This document shows, piece after piece, positions 8,539 to 18,483 of a stretch of 64,000 bases of DNA (within the stretch, counting starts at the first letter, position 1; the number at the start of each line of letters is the position of its first letter). Made by a program: the position numbers and the translations under genes. A model generated the notes under the pieces. It was not told the DNA's origin. It saw only the letters and a program-made list of their open reading frames with translations, and did no database searches. The stretch is from assembly GCA_025965315.1 (NCBI GenBank), contig JAOPXD010000056.1:1-64000 (forward strand). The letters run 5' to 3'. The DNA comes from Marmoricola sp. GTDB lineage: Bacteria; Actinomycetota; Actinomycetes; Propionibacteriales; Nocardioidaceae.

Positions 8539-9362
8539 GCACCCTGACCGAGCCCCGCCACCAGCCGGCCGCCGCCGCGGCCCCCAGGATCGCCCAGCCG
8601 GTCAACTTCGTCCGGACCGTGACCTCGGAGTGGATCAAGTTCCGCACGTTGAGGTCGAGCTGGCTGGTGCTCCTGGCAGCGGTCGTCGGCGTGATCGTGA
8701 TCGGCCAGCTGATCGGTTACAACACCGGCAAGAGCTTCTCGCACCTCGCGCCCGAGGACGCCGCGCCGTCCGGGGTGATGCAGGGGTACTTCCTGGGCCA
8801 GCTCCTGATCGGGGTCCTCGGCGTCCTGTTCGTCACCGGCGAGTACGCGACCGGGATGATCCGGTCGACTGCCACCGCCGTACCGCGCAGGTTGCCGGTC
8901 CTCGCGGCGAAGGCACTGGTCTACGGCCTCGTCGCCGTGGTCACCATGGTCCCCACCTGCATCGTCACCTTCCTGGGGGCGATGGCGTTCCGGTCGCACT
9001 ACGGCCACGGATCGTCCCTGGGTGACCCGGGAAACCTGCGGGTCGTGATCGGCACCGGGGTCTACCTGGCGCTGATCGGCCTCCTCGGCGGTGCGATCGG
9101 CTGGATCGTGCGGAACACCGCCGGCGGCATCTCCACCCTGGTCGGTCTGATCCTGGTCCTCCCGGTCCTCTTCGAGGTCGTCCCGGGGACCTGGGCGAAG
9201 TCGGTCAGCAAGTTCTTCCCGAGCAACGCCGGAAGCTCCTTCGTCTCGACCGTGCACGCCGCGGACACCCTGACGCCCTGGACGGGACTCGTCGTCCTGG
9301 TCGCCTGGGTCGTCGCAGCGATCGCCCTCGCCGCCGTCCTGCTCAAGCGGAGAGACGTCTGA
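8535..9362 (+). CDS. ABC transporter permease (ABC-2 type)
   Basis: A 275-residue membrane protein with six predicted hydrophobic segments and a cytoplasmic N-terminus. The segment TSEWIKFRTLRSSWLVLL is typical of ABC-2 permeases paired with actinobacterial ATPases of this type. The ATG overlaps the stop of the ATPase gene (ATGA). Together they probably form an exporter; the substrate is unknown. It is followed 25 bases later by the sensor kinase, so all four genes may share a transcript. Confidence 0.87.
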   Translation: MSTLTEPRHQPAAAAAPRIAQPVNFVRTVTSEWIKFRTLRSSWLVLLAAVVGVIVIGQLIGYNTGKSFSHLAPEDAAPSGVMQGYFLGQLLIGVLGVLFVTGEYATGMIRSTATAVPRRLPVLAAKALVYGLVAVVTMVPTCIVTFLGAMAFRSHYGHGSSLGDPGNLRVVIGTGVYLALIGLLGGAIGWIVRNTAGGISTLVGLILVLPVLFEVVPGTWAKSVSKFFPSNAGSSFVSTVHAADTLTPWTGLVVLVAWVVAAIALAAVLLKRRDV

Positions 9363-9387
9363 TCGAGGGCGGCGGGAGCCGGGCGCG

Positions 9388-10587
9388 ATGAGGGACACTG
9401 GCGAGATGGTGCGCCAGGTGGACAGCGCGTGGCAGTGGGCTCGCGAGACGCTCGCGGTCCCGGCCACGGCGGTGGCCGCGCTGGCTTTCGCGGTCCTGCA
9501 CGACTTCGTCGGGCGGGACGGCGACAACGCCTGGTGGGTGCTGGTCTTCGACGTCGTCCTGGTGCTGCCGCTGTTCCTGCGCCGTCGGTGGCCCTGGGGA
9601 ACCTTTCTCGCGGTCGCCGCGATCGCGCTGCTGCAGTGGCTGGGCGGGGTCTTCGCAGCCGGTGACATCGCGCTCCTGGTCGCGCTCTACTCGGTCGGCG
9701 CGTACGCACGCCGCGAGGCCGTGGTCGCTGCCGCCCTGATCAGCCAGCTGGGCGTCGTCCTGGCGGTCGCGCGTTGGGCCCCGTCCGGCCAGGTCGTCAC
9801 CAGTGCGCTCGGGATGACCGGAACCGTGACCGCCGCCTGGGTGATCGGCGTCTACGTCCGCACCCGGCGCGCCTACATCGCCTCGGTGCTCGAACGGGCC
9901 GCCACCGCCGAGCGGGAAAGCGATCAGCAGGCGCTGCTCGCTACCGCCGCCGAACGGGCTCGGATCTCCCGGGAGATGCACGACATCGTGGCGCACAGCC
10001 TGTCCGTGATCATCGCGCTGAACGACGGTGCCGCGGCGTCGGTGCAGAGCTCGCCCGCCGAGGCCGAGGAGGCCGTCCGGCTGGCCGCCAGCCTCGGTCG
10101 CCAGTCGCTGGGTGAGGTACGCCGGCTCCTGGGAGCGGACCAGGAGGTCGCAGCATCCGACCGGGTGCCCGCGCCCGGGTTGGCGCAGCTCGACGACCTG
10201 GCAGCGAGCGTCCGCGCCGCCGGCCTCGCGGTCGACCTGACCATGGAGGGCCACCCGGTCGAGGTACCACCCTCGGCCCAGCTCACCATCTACCGGATGG
10301 TCCAGGAAGCGTTGACCAACGTGCTCAAGCACGAGCCCGAGGCGCGGCGCGCCGTCGTGACCGTGCGCTACCGGCCCACCGAGGTCGAGGTCGAGGTGAT
10401 CAACGACGGGCCCGTCGGCGCCGTGCCTCCGACCAGCCGTGCCGTGGCCCATCACGGGCAGGGCCTGAACGGGATGCGCGAGCGGGTCGGGATGTTCTCC
10501 GGGACCGTCGAGGCTGCCCCCCGCGTCGGCGGCGGCTGGCGGGTTGCCTCCCGGTTGCTGCTCGACGAGCCAGCAGGACCGCGATGA
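9388..10587 (+). CDS. Two-component sensor histidine kinase (NarX/DesK type)
   Basis: A 399-residue kinase. Hydrophobic segments at about residues 22-160 form a compact membrane sensor with almost no extracellular domain, as in envelope-sensing kinases. The HisKA_3 dimerisation motif ARISREMHDIVAHSL carries the phospho-acceptor His at about residue 198. The C-terminal HATPase has an N-box (MVQEALTNVLKH) and a GLNGMRERV glycine motif. A second in-frame ATG at 9406 is possible. Its stop overlaps the ATG of the response regulator, so the two form a cognate pair that probably regulates the ABC exporter upstream. Confidence 0.9.
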   Translation: MRDTGEMVRQVDSAWQWARETLAVPATAVAALAFAVLHDFVGRDGDNAWWVLVFDVVLVLPLFLRRRWPWGTFLAVAAIALLQWLGGVFAAGDIALLVALYSVGAYARREAVVAAALISQLGVVLAVARWAPSGQVVTSALGMTGTVTAAWVIGVYVRTRRAYIASVLERAATAERESDQQALLATAAERARISREMHDIVAHSLSVIIALNDGAAASVQSSPAEAEEAVRLAASLGRQSLGEVRRLLGADQEVAASDRVPAPGLAQLDDLAASVRAAGLAVDLTMEGHPVEVPPSAQLTIYRMVQEALTNVLKHEPEARRAVVTVRYRPTEVEVEVINDGPVGAVPPTSRAVAHHGQGLNGMRERVGMFSGTVEAAPRVGGGWRVASRLLLDEPAGPR

Positions 10588-11255
10588 CGATCCGCGTGCT
10601 CCTGGTCGACGACCAGCCGCTGCTGCGTCACGGGTTCCGGCTGGTCCTGGCCGCCGAACCCGATCTCGAGGTCGTCGGCGAGGCCGGCAGCGGCGACGAA
10701 GCCGTCCGCCTCGTCGGCGTCCTCCACCCCGACATCGTGCTGATGGACGTCCGGATGCCCGGGATGGACGGGATCGAGGCGACCCGGCTGATCGCCGAAC
10801 AGGCCCCTGCGGTGCGGACGATCATCCTGACCACCTACGACGTCGACCAGTACGCGTTCTCGGGGCTCCGTGCCGGCGCCAGCGGGTTCCTGCTCAAGGA
10901 CGTCCAGTCGGCCGATCTGGTGGACGCGATCCGGGTCGTGGCCCGCGGGGACGCCGTGGTCGCGCCCAGCACGACCCGCCGCCTGCTCACCGCGTTCGCC
11001 CACCGGATCCCGGCGGACGACGCCGCCGCGACCGAGCCGCCGGACGTGCTCGCGCCCCTGACCGATCGCGAACGCGGGGTCTTCGCCGGGCTGGCCACCG
11101 GCCTCACGAACGCCGAGATAGCCCAGGGCCTCAGCCTGTCCGATGCCACCGTGAAGACCCACGTCGGCCACATCCTGGCCAAGCTGGAGCTGCGCGACCG
11201 GATCCAGGCAGTGATCTTCGCCTACGAGAACGGGCTCAACGCTCCACGCGTCTGA
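10584..11255 (+). CDS. Two-component response regulator, NarL/LuxR family
   Basis: A 223-residue regulator. The receiver domain (1-120) has the acidic pocket VDD near residues 8-10, the phospho-acceptor Asp55 in VLMDVRMPGMDG and a conserved Lys in FLLKD. The C-terminal LuxR-type helix-turn-helix (LTDRE to AKLELRDR, about 155-205) binds DNA. The ATG overlaps the kinase stop by four bases. Confidence 0.92.
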   Translation: MTIRVLLVDDQPLLRHGFRLVLAAEPDLEVVGEAGSGDEAVRLVGVLHPDIVLMDVRMPGMDGIEATRLIAEQAPAVRTIILTTYDVDQYAFSGLRAGASGFLLKDVQSADLVDAIRVVARGDAVVAPSTTRRLLTAFAHRIPADDAAATEPPDVLAPLTDRERGVFAGLATGLTNAEIAQGLSLSDATVKTHVGHILAKLELRDRIQAVIFAYENGLNAPRV

Positions 11256-11281
11256 ATCCACCGACCGTCAACCGAAACGCG

Positions 11282-12061
11282 TCACCCGAAGCGCGGCGCG
11301 CGCTTCTCCACGAAGGCGAGGACGCCCTCGCGACCGTCGGGTTCGCCTGCTCGGTCGCGGATCGAACGCGTCTCCGCACGGAGCGCGCGCTCCGGGGCCG
11401 GATCTGCCGTCGTGCGCAGCAGCCGCTTGGTCGCGGCGAGGGCCGCAGCGGGGCCGGACACCAGTCGGCCGACGACCTCCTGGACACCGGCCGCCAGCTC
11501 GTCGTCGGGAAGGACCCTGGCAACCAGACCTGCTGCCTGGGCTTCTGCCGCCGACAGCACATCGTTCAGCAGGGCGAGACGGAGCGCGCGGTGCAGCCCG
11601 AGCGAGTGCACCAGCAAGCTGGTTCCGCCGTCGACGCTCAAGCCGACCTTCGTGTAGCCGAGGGTGAACTTCGCCGACGCGGCCGCGATCACGACGTCCG
11701 CCGACGCTGCCAGCGGGAAGCCGGCGCCGGCGGCCGTTCCCTGGACGACGGAGACGACGATCGCTTCGTTCTGCACCAGCTCGAGGACGACCCGGTGGAT
11801 CGCCTCGGCGAGGTCGTCGATGAAGACGGAGACATTGTCCGCGCCGGGCGCCGCCGCGAACGCGCCCAGGTCTCCGCCCACGCTGAAGAACTTGCCGCGT
11901 GCCTGCAGCACGATCACCCGTGCCCGGTCTGCCGTGGAACGCCGTACGGCGTCGTGCAGCTCAGCGATCATCGCCGGGTGGATCGCATTGCCGTGCTCGG
12001 CGTCGTCCAGGGTGATCCAGGCGACGCCGTCGGCGTACTCGTAGCTCACGTACTCGCTCAT
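11282..12061 (-). CDS. Enoyl-CoA hydratase/isomerase family protein
   Basis: A 259-residue crotonase-fold protein. The oxyanion-hole region GKFFSVGGDLGAF and the second motif QGTAAGAGFPLAASADVV are present, but the position of the usual second catalytic Glu reads YTKVGLSVDGGTS, with Asp, as in many isomerase or degenerate members. It acts on acyl-CoA thioesters in the cytoplasm; the exact reaction is open. It is divergent from the crotonase gene at 12130 across a 68-base gap and convergent with the response regulator. No copy of the TTGAC-N6-GTCAA site is seen in the gap. Confidence 0.85.
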   Translation of the reverse strand: MSEYVSYEYADGVAWITLDDAEHGNAIHPAMIAELHDAVRRSTADRARVIVLQARGKFFSVGGDLGAFAAAPGADNVSVFIDDLAEAIHRVVLELVQNEAIVVSVVQGTAAGAGFPLAASADVVIAAASAKFTLGYTKVGLSVDGGTSLLVHSLGLHRALRLALLNDVLSAAEAQAAGLVARVLPDDELAAGVQEVVGRLVSGPAAALAATKRLLRTTADPAPERALRAETRSIRDRAGEPDGREGVLAFVEKRAPRFG

Positions 12062-12129
12062 GGACAGCCACGTTACGCGGCCGCATATCCTGCTTCGGAG
12101 CCGCCGTTCCTACCCCTCCGGAGACCTTC

Positions 12130-13134
12130 GTGACCCGCTGTCGACTGCCCGAGCTCTCGGCTCTGCGCAGGGGACCGCTGGTCCTGGTCGACCTGTCGGC
12201 GGGCGAGGACTGGGAAGGTGCGCCGCTCGACGTTCTTCGCGAGCTCACTGTCGGCTCGCTGGTGGTCGGGGTGGCGACGGAGCCGTTGCCCCTGGATTCG
12301 GCGAAGGTGCTGGAACACCTGACTTTCACGTTCGCGCCCTCGGCTCCCGGGCGGGCCTCGGTGCCGGTCGACGACATGGATCTCGAGGCCGTCTGCCGGA
12401 CCGTCGCGGCGGCGCCGCTCGCCTCGCGGGTCCTGGTTGAGGTGCTTCGTTCCACCGCTGGCCTCGCTGTCCGCGACGGGTTGGTCGTCGAGTCGCTCGC
12501 GTACTCGGAGCTGCTCGGCGGACCCGAGTTCGCTTCCTGGCGCGCCCGGACCCCGGTCGGCGCCACGGTGCGGACCGACGACGCCGCCGTCCTGGTCGAG
12601 CGGGACGGTGACGCGCTGCAGGTCGTCCTCAACCGGCCCGAGCGCCACAACGCCTTCGGACACCGGGTCCGCGACCTGACGGTGGAAGCCCTGGCCGTCG
12701 CCGAGCTGGACCCGTCCATCGGCGAGGTCGTGCTGCGTGGCAACGGTCCTTCCTTCTGCAGCGGTGGCGACCTCGACGAGTTCGGGACAGCGGGCGACCT
12801 CGACGCTGCCCACCGGGTCAGGACGGAGCAGAGCGTCGGGCTGGCCGTGCACCGACTGACCGAGCGGCTCGGGGACCGGATGCGGGTGCAGGTGCACGGT
12901 GCGTGCATCGGCGCGGGTGCGGAGGTCCCTGCGTTCGCCGGATACGTCGAAGCGGCTGCCGATGCGTACTTCTGCCTGCCCGAGCTGGGGATGGGGCTCA
13001 TCCCCGGAGCCGGCGGGACCGTCAGCATCCCTCGGCGGATCGGCAGCTGGCGGACGGCGTACCTGGCGCTGACCGGTCGGCGGATCGACGCCCGGACCGC
13101 ACTCGACTGGGGACTCGTCGATGCCGTCACCTAG
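12130..13134 (+). CDS. Enoyl-CoA hydratase-like protein with unassigned N-terminal extension
   Basis: A 334-residue protein. Residues from about 157 to the end are a crotonase core with the motifs GPSFCSGGDLDEFG and GACIGAGAEVP, and with LPELGMGLIPGAGGT carrying the second catalytic Glu. About 150 residues precede the core and match no family I recognise. The usual C-terminal helical region after the core is absent: the protein ends at WGLVDAVT. The start is GTG at 12130. Its 3' end overlaps the CoA-transferase gene by 14 bases, so the two are translated together. It probably hydrates or isomerises an acyl-CoA supplied by that transferase. Confidence 0.78.
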   Translation: MTRCRLPELSALRRGPLVLVDLSAGEDWEGAPLDVLRELTVGSLVVGVATEPLPLDSAKVLEHLTFTFAPSAPGRASVPVDDMDLEAVCRTVAAAPLASRVLVEVLRSTAGLAVRDGLVVESLAYSELLGGPEFASWRARTPVGATVRTDDAAVLVERDGDALQVVLNRPERHNAFGHRVRDLTVEALAVAELDPSIGEVVLRGNGPSFCSGGDLDEFGTAGDLDAAHRVRTEQSVGLAVHRLTERLGDRMRVQVHGACIGAGAEVPAFAGYVEAAADAYFCLPELGMGLIPGAGGTVSIPRRIGSWRTAYLALTGRRIDARTALDWGLVDAVT

Positions 13135-14347
13135 GCCCGCTGACCTGGAGCTCTGGGCGAGATCGGGGGCGATGGCGCTCACCGGACGCGCCGACGGACC
13201 ACCGCTGGCTGCTCCCGGCCGACCCGCGAGCATCGTTCAGGACGCCCTCGACCACCTCCGGACGACGACGCTCGAACGCACCGGGATCGCGCCGGTCCTG
13301 CCCGGGATCGAGCTGTTCGGCGAGCGTGCCGCGATCGTCGGCTTCACCCGTCAGGGATCCGTGTCCTGCGGTGGCGGGTTCCGGCTGCTCCCGACCACCG
13401 ACGGGTTTCTCGGGCTCTCACTCCCCCGGACCTCTGATCTCGACCTGGTGCCGGCGTTGGTCGAGAGCTCGACGGTGCTGGACCCGTGGGACGCGGTCGC
13501 CCGGTGGGCAACCGCGCAGAGCACTGGAGCTGCGGTCGCCCGCTGCCGACTCCTCGGTCTGGCGGCGTCGGGCGTACCGGAAACGCCCGAGGCACGGGCT
13601 GCTGCGGTCACGGACAGTGGTGGGCGACGAGCCCGGGTCAGTGAACGGCCTCGGGTGCTCGACCTGACCTCGCTCTGGGCCGGACCGCTGGCGACCCACC
13701 TGCTGCAGCTCGGCGGCGCCGACGTGGTCAAGGTCGAGAGCGCTCACCGGCCGGACGGCGCTCGCGGCGGTCCGGCCGAGTTCTTCGACCTGCTGCAGGC
13801 AGGCAAGCGGATGGTCGCGCTCGACTTCACGACCGCCGAGGGGAGAGCCCGGCTTCAGGCCCTGGCCGCTGACGCCGACCTGGTCGTGGAGGCCTCGCGG
13901 CCCCGGGCACTGCGCCAGCTCGGACTGGTCGCCGAGGAGCTGGTCGCGGCGGGGACCTCCTGGCTGTCGATCACGGCCCGCGGACGCGGCTCGAACGACA
14001 TCGGCTTCGGCGACGATGTCGCGGTCGGTGCCGGCCTGGTCGCGTACGACGGCTCCGGGCCGGTCCCCTGTGGCGACGCACTGGCCGATCCGCTGACGGG
14101 CGTCGTGGCAGCCGCTGCCGCGGCCGACGCACTGGCCGACCCGTTCGCGCGGCTCGTGGACGTGTCGATGGAAGCGGTGTGCGCCTCGGCAGCCGGGGCG
14201 GTCGAACCCCACGAGGTGATCCAGCGGCCGGACGGCTGGGAGGTCGTGACCGACGCGGGCAGCTTCAGGGTCGAGCCGCCGACGTCCCGGAAGCCGGCAG
14301 GTCGCGCGGGCGCGCTCGGGGCCGACAACGCAACGGTGCTGCGATGA
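13121..14347 (+). CDS. CaiB/BaiF-type (class III) CoA-transferase, unusual architecture
   Basis: A 408-residue protein whose middle and C-terminal part (from about residue 183) matches class III CoA-transferases: LDLTSLWAGPLATHLLQLGGADVVKVES is split here as LDLTSLWAGPLATHLLQLGG followed by ADVVKVES. The first 180 residues are not the normal N-terminus of the family. The transferase part is only about 225 residues, shorter than the usual 380-400, so it may be a half-size or degenerate enzyme. It overlaps the upstream crotonase gene by 14 bases and the downstream amidohydrolase by four (ATGA). Confidence 0.7.
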   Translation: MPSPRPADLELWARSGAMALTGRADGPPLAAPGRPASIVQDALDHLRTTTLERTGIAPVLPGIELFGERAAIVGFTRQGSVSCGGGFRLLPTTDGFLGLSLPRTSDLDLVPALVESSTVLDPWDAVARWATAQSTGAAVARCRLLGLAASGVPETPEARAAAVTDSGGRRARVSERPRVLDLTSLWAGPLATHLLQLGGADVVKVESAHRPDGARGGPAEFFDLLQAGKRMVALDFTTAEGRARLQALAADADLVVEASRPRALRQLGLVAEELVAAGTSWLSITARGRGSNDIGFGDDVAVGAGLVAYDGSGPVPCGDALADPLTGVVAAAAAADALADPFARLVDVSMEAVCASAAGAVEPHEVIQRPDGWEVVTDAGSFRVEPPTSRKPAGRAGALGADNATVLR

Positions 14348-15693
14348 CCGACGGCGCAATCCTCTTCCAGGACGTCGAGGTCGACGGGGTCCGCGTCGAC
14401 GTACGGGTCGACGCGGGCGCGATCACCGAGATCGGTGCCGAACTCTCCGTCGGTGCCGCGGAGGTGGTTGAGGGACGCGGCGGGGCACTGCTGCCCGGGT
14501 TGCACGACCACCACCTGCACCTGATGGCGATCGCGGCCGCGTACGCATCCGTGAACTGCGGGCTCGCGGCCGACCTGTCGAGCCTCGGTGGGCTTCTCGC
14601 CGCGGCACCCGGGATCTGGGTACGAGCGATCGGGTACGACGAGGCAGCACTCGGCTACCTCGATCGCACGGCCCTCGATGCCATCGCTCCGGATCGTCCC
14701 GTCCGGGTCCAGCACCGGAGCGGCGCGCTGTGGATCCTGAACTCGGAGGCCCTCCGGGAGGTCGAGCACGTCCTCGACGCGACCGATGATGTCGAGCGGG
14801 ACGATGCCGGCCGGCCCAACGGACGGTTGTGGCGGTACGACGACCGGCTGCGCCTCGCGCTGCCGGTCATCGAGCCCGATCTCGCTGCGGTCGGGACCCG
14901 ACTGGCCGCGCTCGGGATCACCCGGGTCACCGACGCGACCCCCAACCTCGATCTCGGGACCGTGGCCGTCCTCGCCCGGGCCGCGACGACCGGCGCGCTC
15001 CCCCGGAACCTCCGCCTGCTCGGCGCACCTGAGGGCGAGCTGCCTACCGGGGTGGTCGCCGGGCCGCGCAAGCTGCTGCTGCGCGATCACAACCTGCCGT
15101 CGTACGACGAGCTCTGCGACCTGATCTCGGCCACGCACGACCTCGGTCGTGCGGTCGCCGTGCACTGCGTGACCCGGGAGTCGCTGCTGCTGACGCTGGC
15201 TGCGCTGGAGCGGGTGTCGCCCCTCGCAGGAGACCGGATCGAGCACGGCTCCGTCGTCCCGCGGGACGTCTACCCGCACCTGGCCCGACTCGGGGTCGCG
15301 GTGGTCACCCAACCCGATTTCCTACGGACCCGCGGGGATGACTACCTGCGCGAGGTCACCGCCGACGACCTCGCTTGCCTGTACCCCTACGCCTCGCTGC
15401 TCGACGCCGGCATCCCCGTCTGCGCGTCGAGCGACGCGCCCTTCGGCGAGCTCGATCCGTGGACGGTGATCAGGTCGGCGCGAGACCGTCGATCAGTCGG
15501 CGGCGCGGCCCTCGGGCCGTCCGAAAGCGTCGGGGCCAGGGCCGTTCTCGACGGCTACCTCACTGATGTCCCGGGCGGGCCGCGGCGCGCGATCCAGGTG
15601 GGGATGCCGGGAGACGTCGCGCTCCTGACCGTCCCGCTGGCCACGATGCTCGCCGAACCCAGCAGCGATCTGGTCAGGGCTGTCCGGGGTTGA
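14344..15693 (+). CDS. Amidohydrolase family protein (YtcJ-like)
   Basis: A 449-residue metal-dependent hydrolase. The metal-binding motif HDHHLHL follows LLPGL near residue 55. Later conserved elements are AVHCVTRES, IEHGSVV and SSDAPFGELDPW, in the order expected for amidohydrolase-3 enzymes that cleave C-N or related bonds. The ATG at 14344 overlaps the stop of the CoA-transferase (ATGA), which fixes the start. The C-terminus overlaps the convergent thioesterase gene by 20 bases. Substrate is unknown; its linkage to a CoA-transferase and a hydratase suggests it produces or handles an acid that is then activated. Confidence 0.82.
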   Translation: MTDGAILFQDVEVDGVRVDVRVDAGAITEIGAELSVGAAEVVEGRGGALLPGLHDHHLHLMAIAAAYASVNCGLAADLSSLGGLLAAAPGIWVRAIGYDEAALGYLDRTALDAIAPDRPVRVQHRSGALWILNSEALREVEHVLDATDDVERDDAGRPNGRLWRYDDRLRLALPVIEPDLAAVGTRLAALGITRVTDATPNLDLGTVAVLARAATTGALPRNLRLLGAPEGELPTGVVAGPRKLLLRDHNLPSYDELCDLISATHDLGRAVAVHCVTRESLLLTLAALERVSPLAGDRIEHGSVVPRDVYPHLARLGVAVVTQPDFLRTRGDDYLREVTADDLACLYPYASLLDAGIPVCASSDAPFGELDPWTVIRSARDRRSVGGAALGPSESVGARAVLDGYLTDVPGGPRRAIQVGMPGDVALLTVPLATMLAEPSSDLVRAVRG

Positions 15694-16336
15694 GGGCGAG
15701 GAACAGTCCTTCGACCTCGGCACAGACGACGTCTCCGTGCTTGAGGGTGCCGCGGACCAGCCGCTTGCGGCCCACCTCGCTCTCGAACCAGGCGTCGACC
15801 CGGAGCTCCGGACCGATCGGCGTGATCGACCGGTAGTCGGTGTGCAGGTAGGCGGTCCGGCACGCACTGCGTCCCCCGGATCCGGCGAGCCAGCCGAGCA
15901 CCTCGTCGAACAGCAGCGGGATCGCGCCACCGTGGACCGCACCGTTGCCGCCGAGGAAGTAGCGCCCGAACCGGGTCGTGCCCCGGACATGGTCCGAGCT
16001 CGCCTCGTGGGGCGTGAACACGGGCGGCAACGACTGTCCGCGATCGGGCAGCTCGAAGCGGCGTGCGAAGAACTGGTCCCGCTCGGAGACTGCCATCGGC
16101 GCGAGCCGGTCGCACCACCCGCCGAGCTCGTCGGCGAGCGCCCGCACCTCGGTCGGCGCCGGGCGGGCCGCGGCGACGTGATCGAGGAACGAACGCAGGT
16201 TCGCGATCAGGTCGCCGTACCCGTCGTCCTCGGTCTCCGGCGCGACCCCGGCCCACTCCTCGATCCGCGGGATGCCCGCCGGTACGTCGGAGAACAGTCC
16301 CAGGGTCGGGTCATCGGTCGCGTCGTGTTGGGTCAC
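15674..16336 (-). CDS. PaaI-type hotdog-fold thioesterase
   Basis: A 220-residue protein with an N-terminal helical region and a C-terminal single hotdog domain. The motif GNGAVHGGAIPLLFDEVLG is the PaaI-family thioesterase signature. GTG at 16336 is chosen because it overlaps the stop of the Rieske gene (GTGA), although an upstream in-frame ATG at 16375 exists. It probably releases CoA from an acyl-CoA intermediate or drains dead-end thioesters. It is the last gene of the operon that starts at 19692 under the TTGAC-N6-GTCAA site at 19745. Confidence 0.82.
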   Translation of the reverse strand: MTQHDATDDPTLGLFSDVPAGIPRIEEWAGVAPETEDDGYGDLIANLRSFLDHVAAARPAPTEVRALADELGGWCDRLAPMAVSERDQFFARRFELPDRGQSLPPVFTPHEASSDHVRGTTRFGRYFLGGNGAVHGGAIPLLFDEVLGWLAGSGGRSACRTAYLHTDYRSITPIGPELRVDAWFESEVGRKRLVRGTLKHGDVVCAEVEGLFLALNPGQP

Positions 16337-17327
16337 GGAACGACATTCTCCCCCGCGTAGAACTGACTCGCCCACCGCCGCATCTGCCGGAACCCCCGAC
16401 CCTCCTCGGTCGCGAGTCCCGGGGGGTCGATGTAGGTCTGGTGGTTCCAGATCGCGAGGTCGTCGGGCAGCGCGAGCTTCGCCTCGTCGAGGCGACGTTC
16501 GTAGCCGCCGCCGGCCCGGTCGATCCAGTACGTCGTGAAGATCTCGGTGGTGCCGTCCTCGACCGGAGTCGTGTTCACGCTGATCACCCGGACGCCGTCG
16601 CGGGTGTGCTCAGTGTTCACGCTGACCCCGAGGCCGCTCCAGAGGATCTCGATCGTGTTCAGCGAGTCGGTGCGGACCGCTCCGTCCGGCCCGCGGGGAT
16701 GCTCCTTCCAACCACGACCGAAACCGACCCGCGACCACCAGGTCGGACCCTCGACGCGCTCCTCGATCACCGTCGGGGACGTCGGCGTGCCGTGCACGAA
16801 CCGGAAGTGGTGGGCGTCGACGGCGTTCTCGGCGACCATCTGCGGATGGACCCGCAGGTCGGTGAACCGGACCCTGCCACCGTCGTCGAGCGGGTAGAAC
16901 TCCCGCCGCTCGCAGTGCACGCCGGCAGCCAACGAGTCCGGCACCTCCCACAGCGGCGGGCGACCGGCGGCGTCGTGCCAGAGGTAGAGCGACTCGTTCG
17001 CCTCGGCCACCGTCCAGGTCGCCAGCTTGCGTGCCTTGTTCGGCCGGTCCTGGTACGGGATCGCCACGTTGCTCCCGTCGGCCGCCCAGGTCCATCCGTG
17101 GAACGGGCACTGGATCCCGGCGTCGGTGACCGTGCCGCCGTGGCCCAGGCTCGCGCCGAGGTGCTGGCAGAAGCGGCCCTGCACGCGGAAGGCGCCGTCG
17201 TGACCGCGCCACCCGACGAGGTCCTGACCGAAGTAGCGCAGCGGAAGGACGTCGCCCACCTCGAAGTCGGCCGACCACCCGATCTGGAACCAGCCGGTGA
17301 GGTCGAGGCCCAATCCGTGAAGCTGCA

Positions 17328-17328
<1 letters not shown>
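16333..17328 (-). CDS. KshA-like Rieske non-haem iron oxygenase
   Basis: A 331-residue oxygenase. The Rieske [2Fe-2S] ligands are Cys54-x-His56 and Cys74-x2-His77. The mononuclear iron site is NAVDAHHFRFVH (Asn168, Asp171, His174, His179). The opening TGWFQIGWSADFEVGDVLPLRYF resembles 3-ketosteroid 9-alpha-hydroxylase (KshA) and related single-component-type oxygenases, so a hydroxylation of a polycyclic or alicyclic substrate is likely. The ATG at 17328 shares a base with the upstream stop (TGATG). No dedicated reductase (KshB-like) is in the window, so electrons must come from an unlinked protein. Confidence 0.85.
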
Positions 17329-18479
<1,151 letters not shown>

Positions 18480-18483
18480 CGGC

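Noticed and set aside
15674-16375. Thioesterase starting at ATG 16375
   Set aside because: GTG 16336 overlaps the upstream stop in the same GTGA manner as many junctions in this island; the longer start would overlap the Rieske gene by 43 bases.
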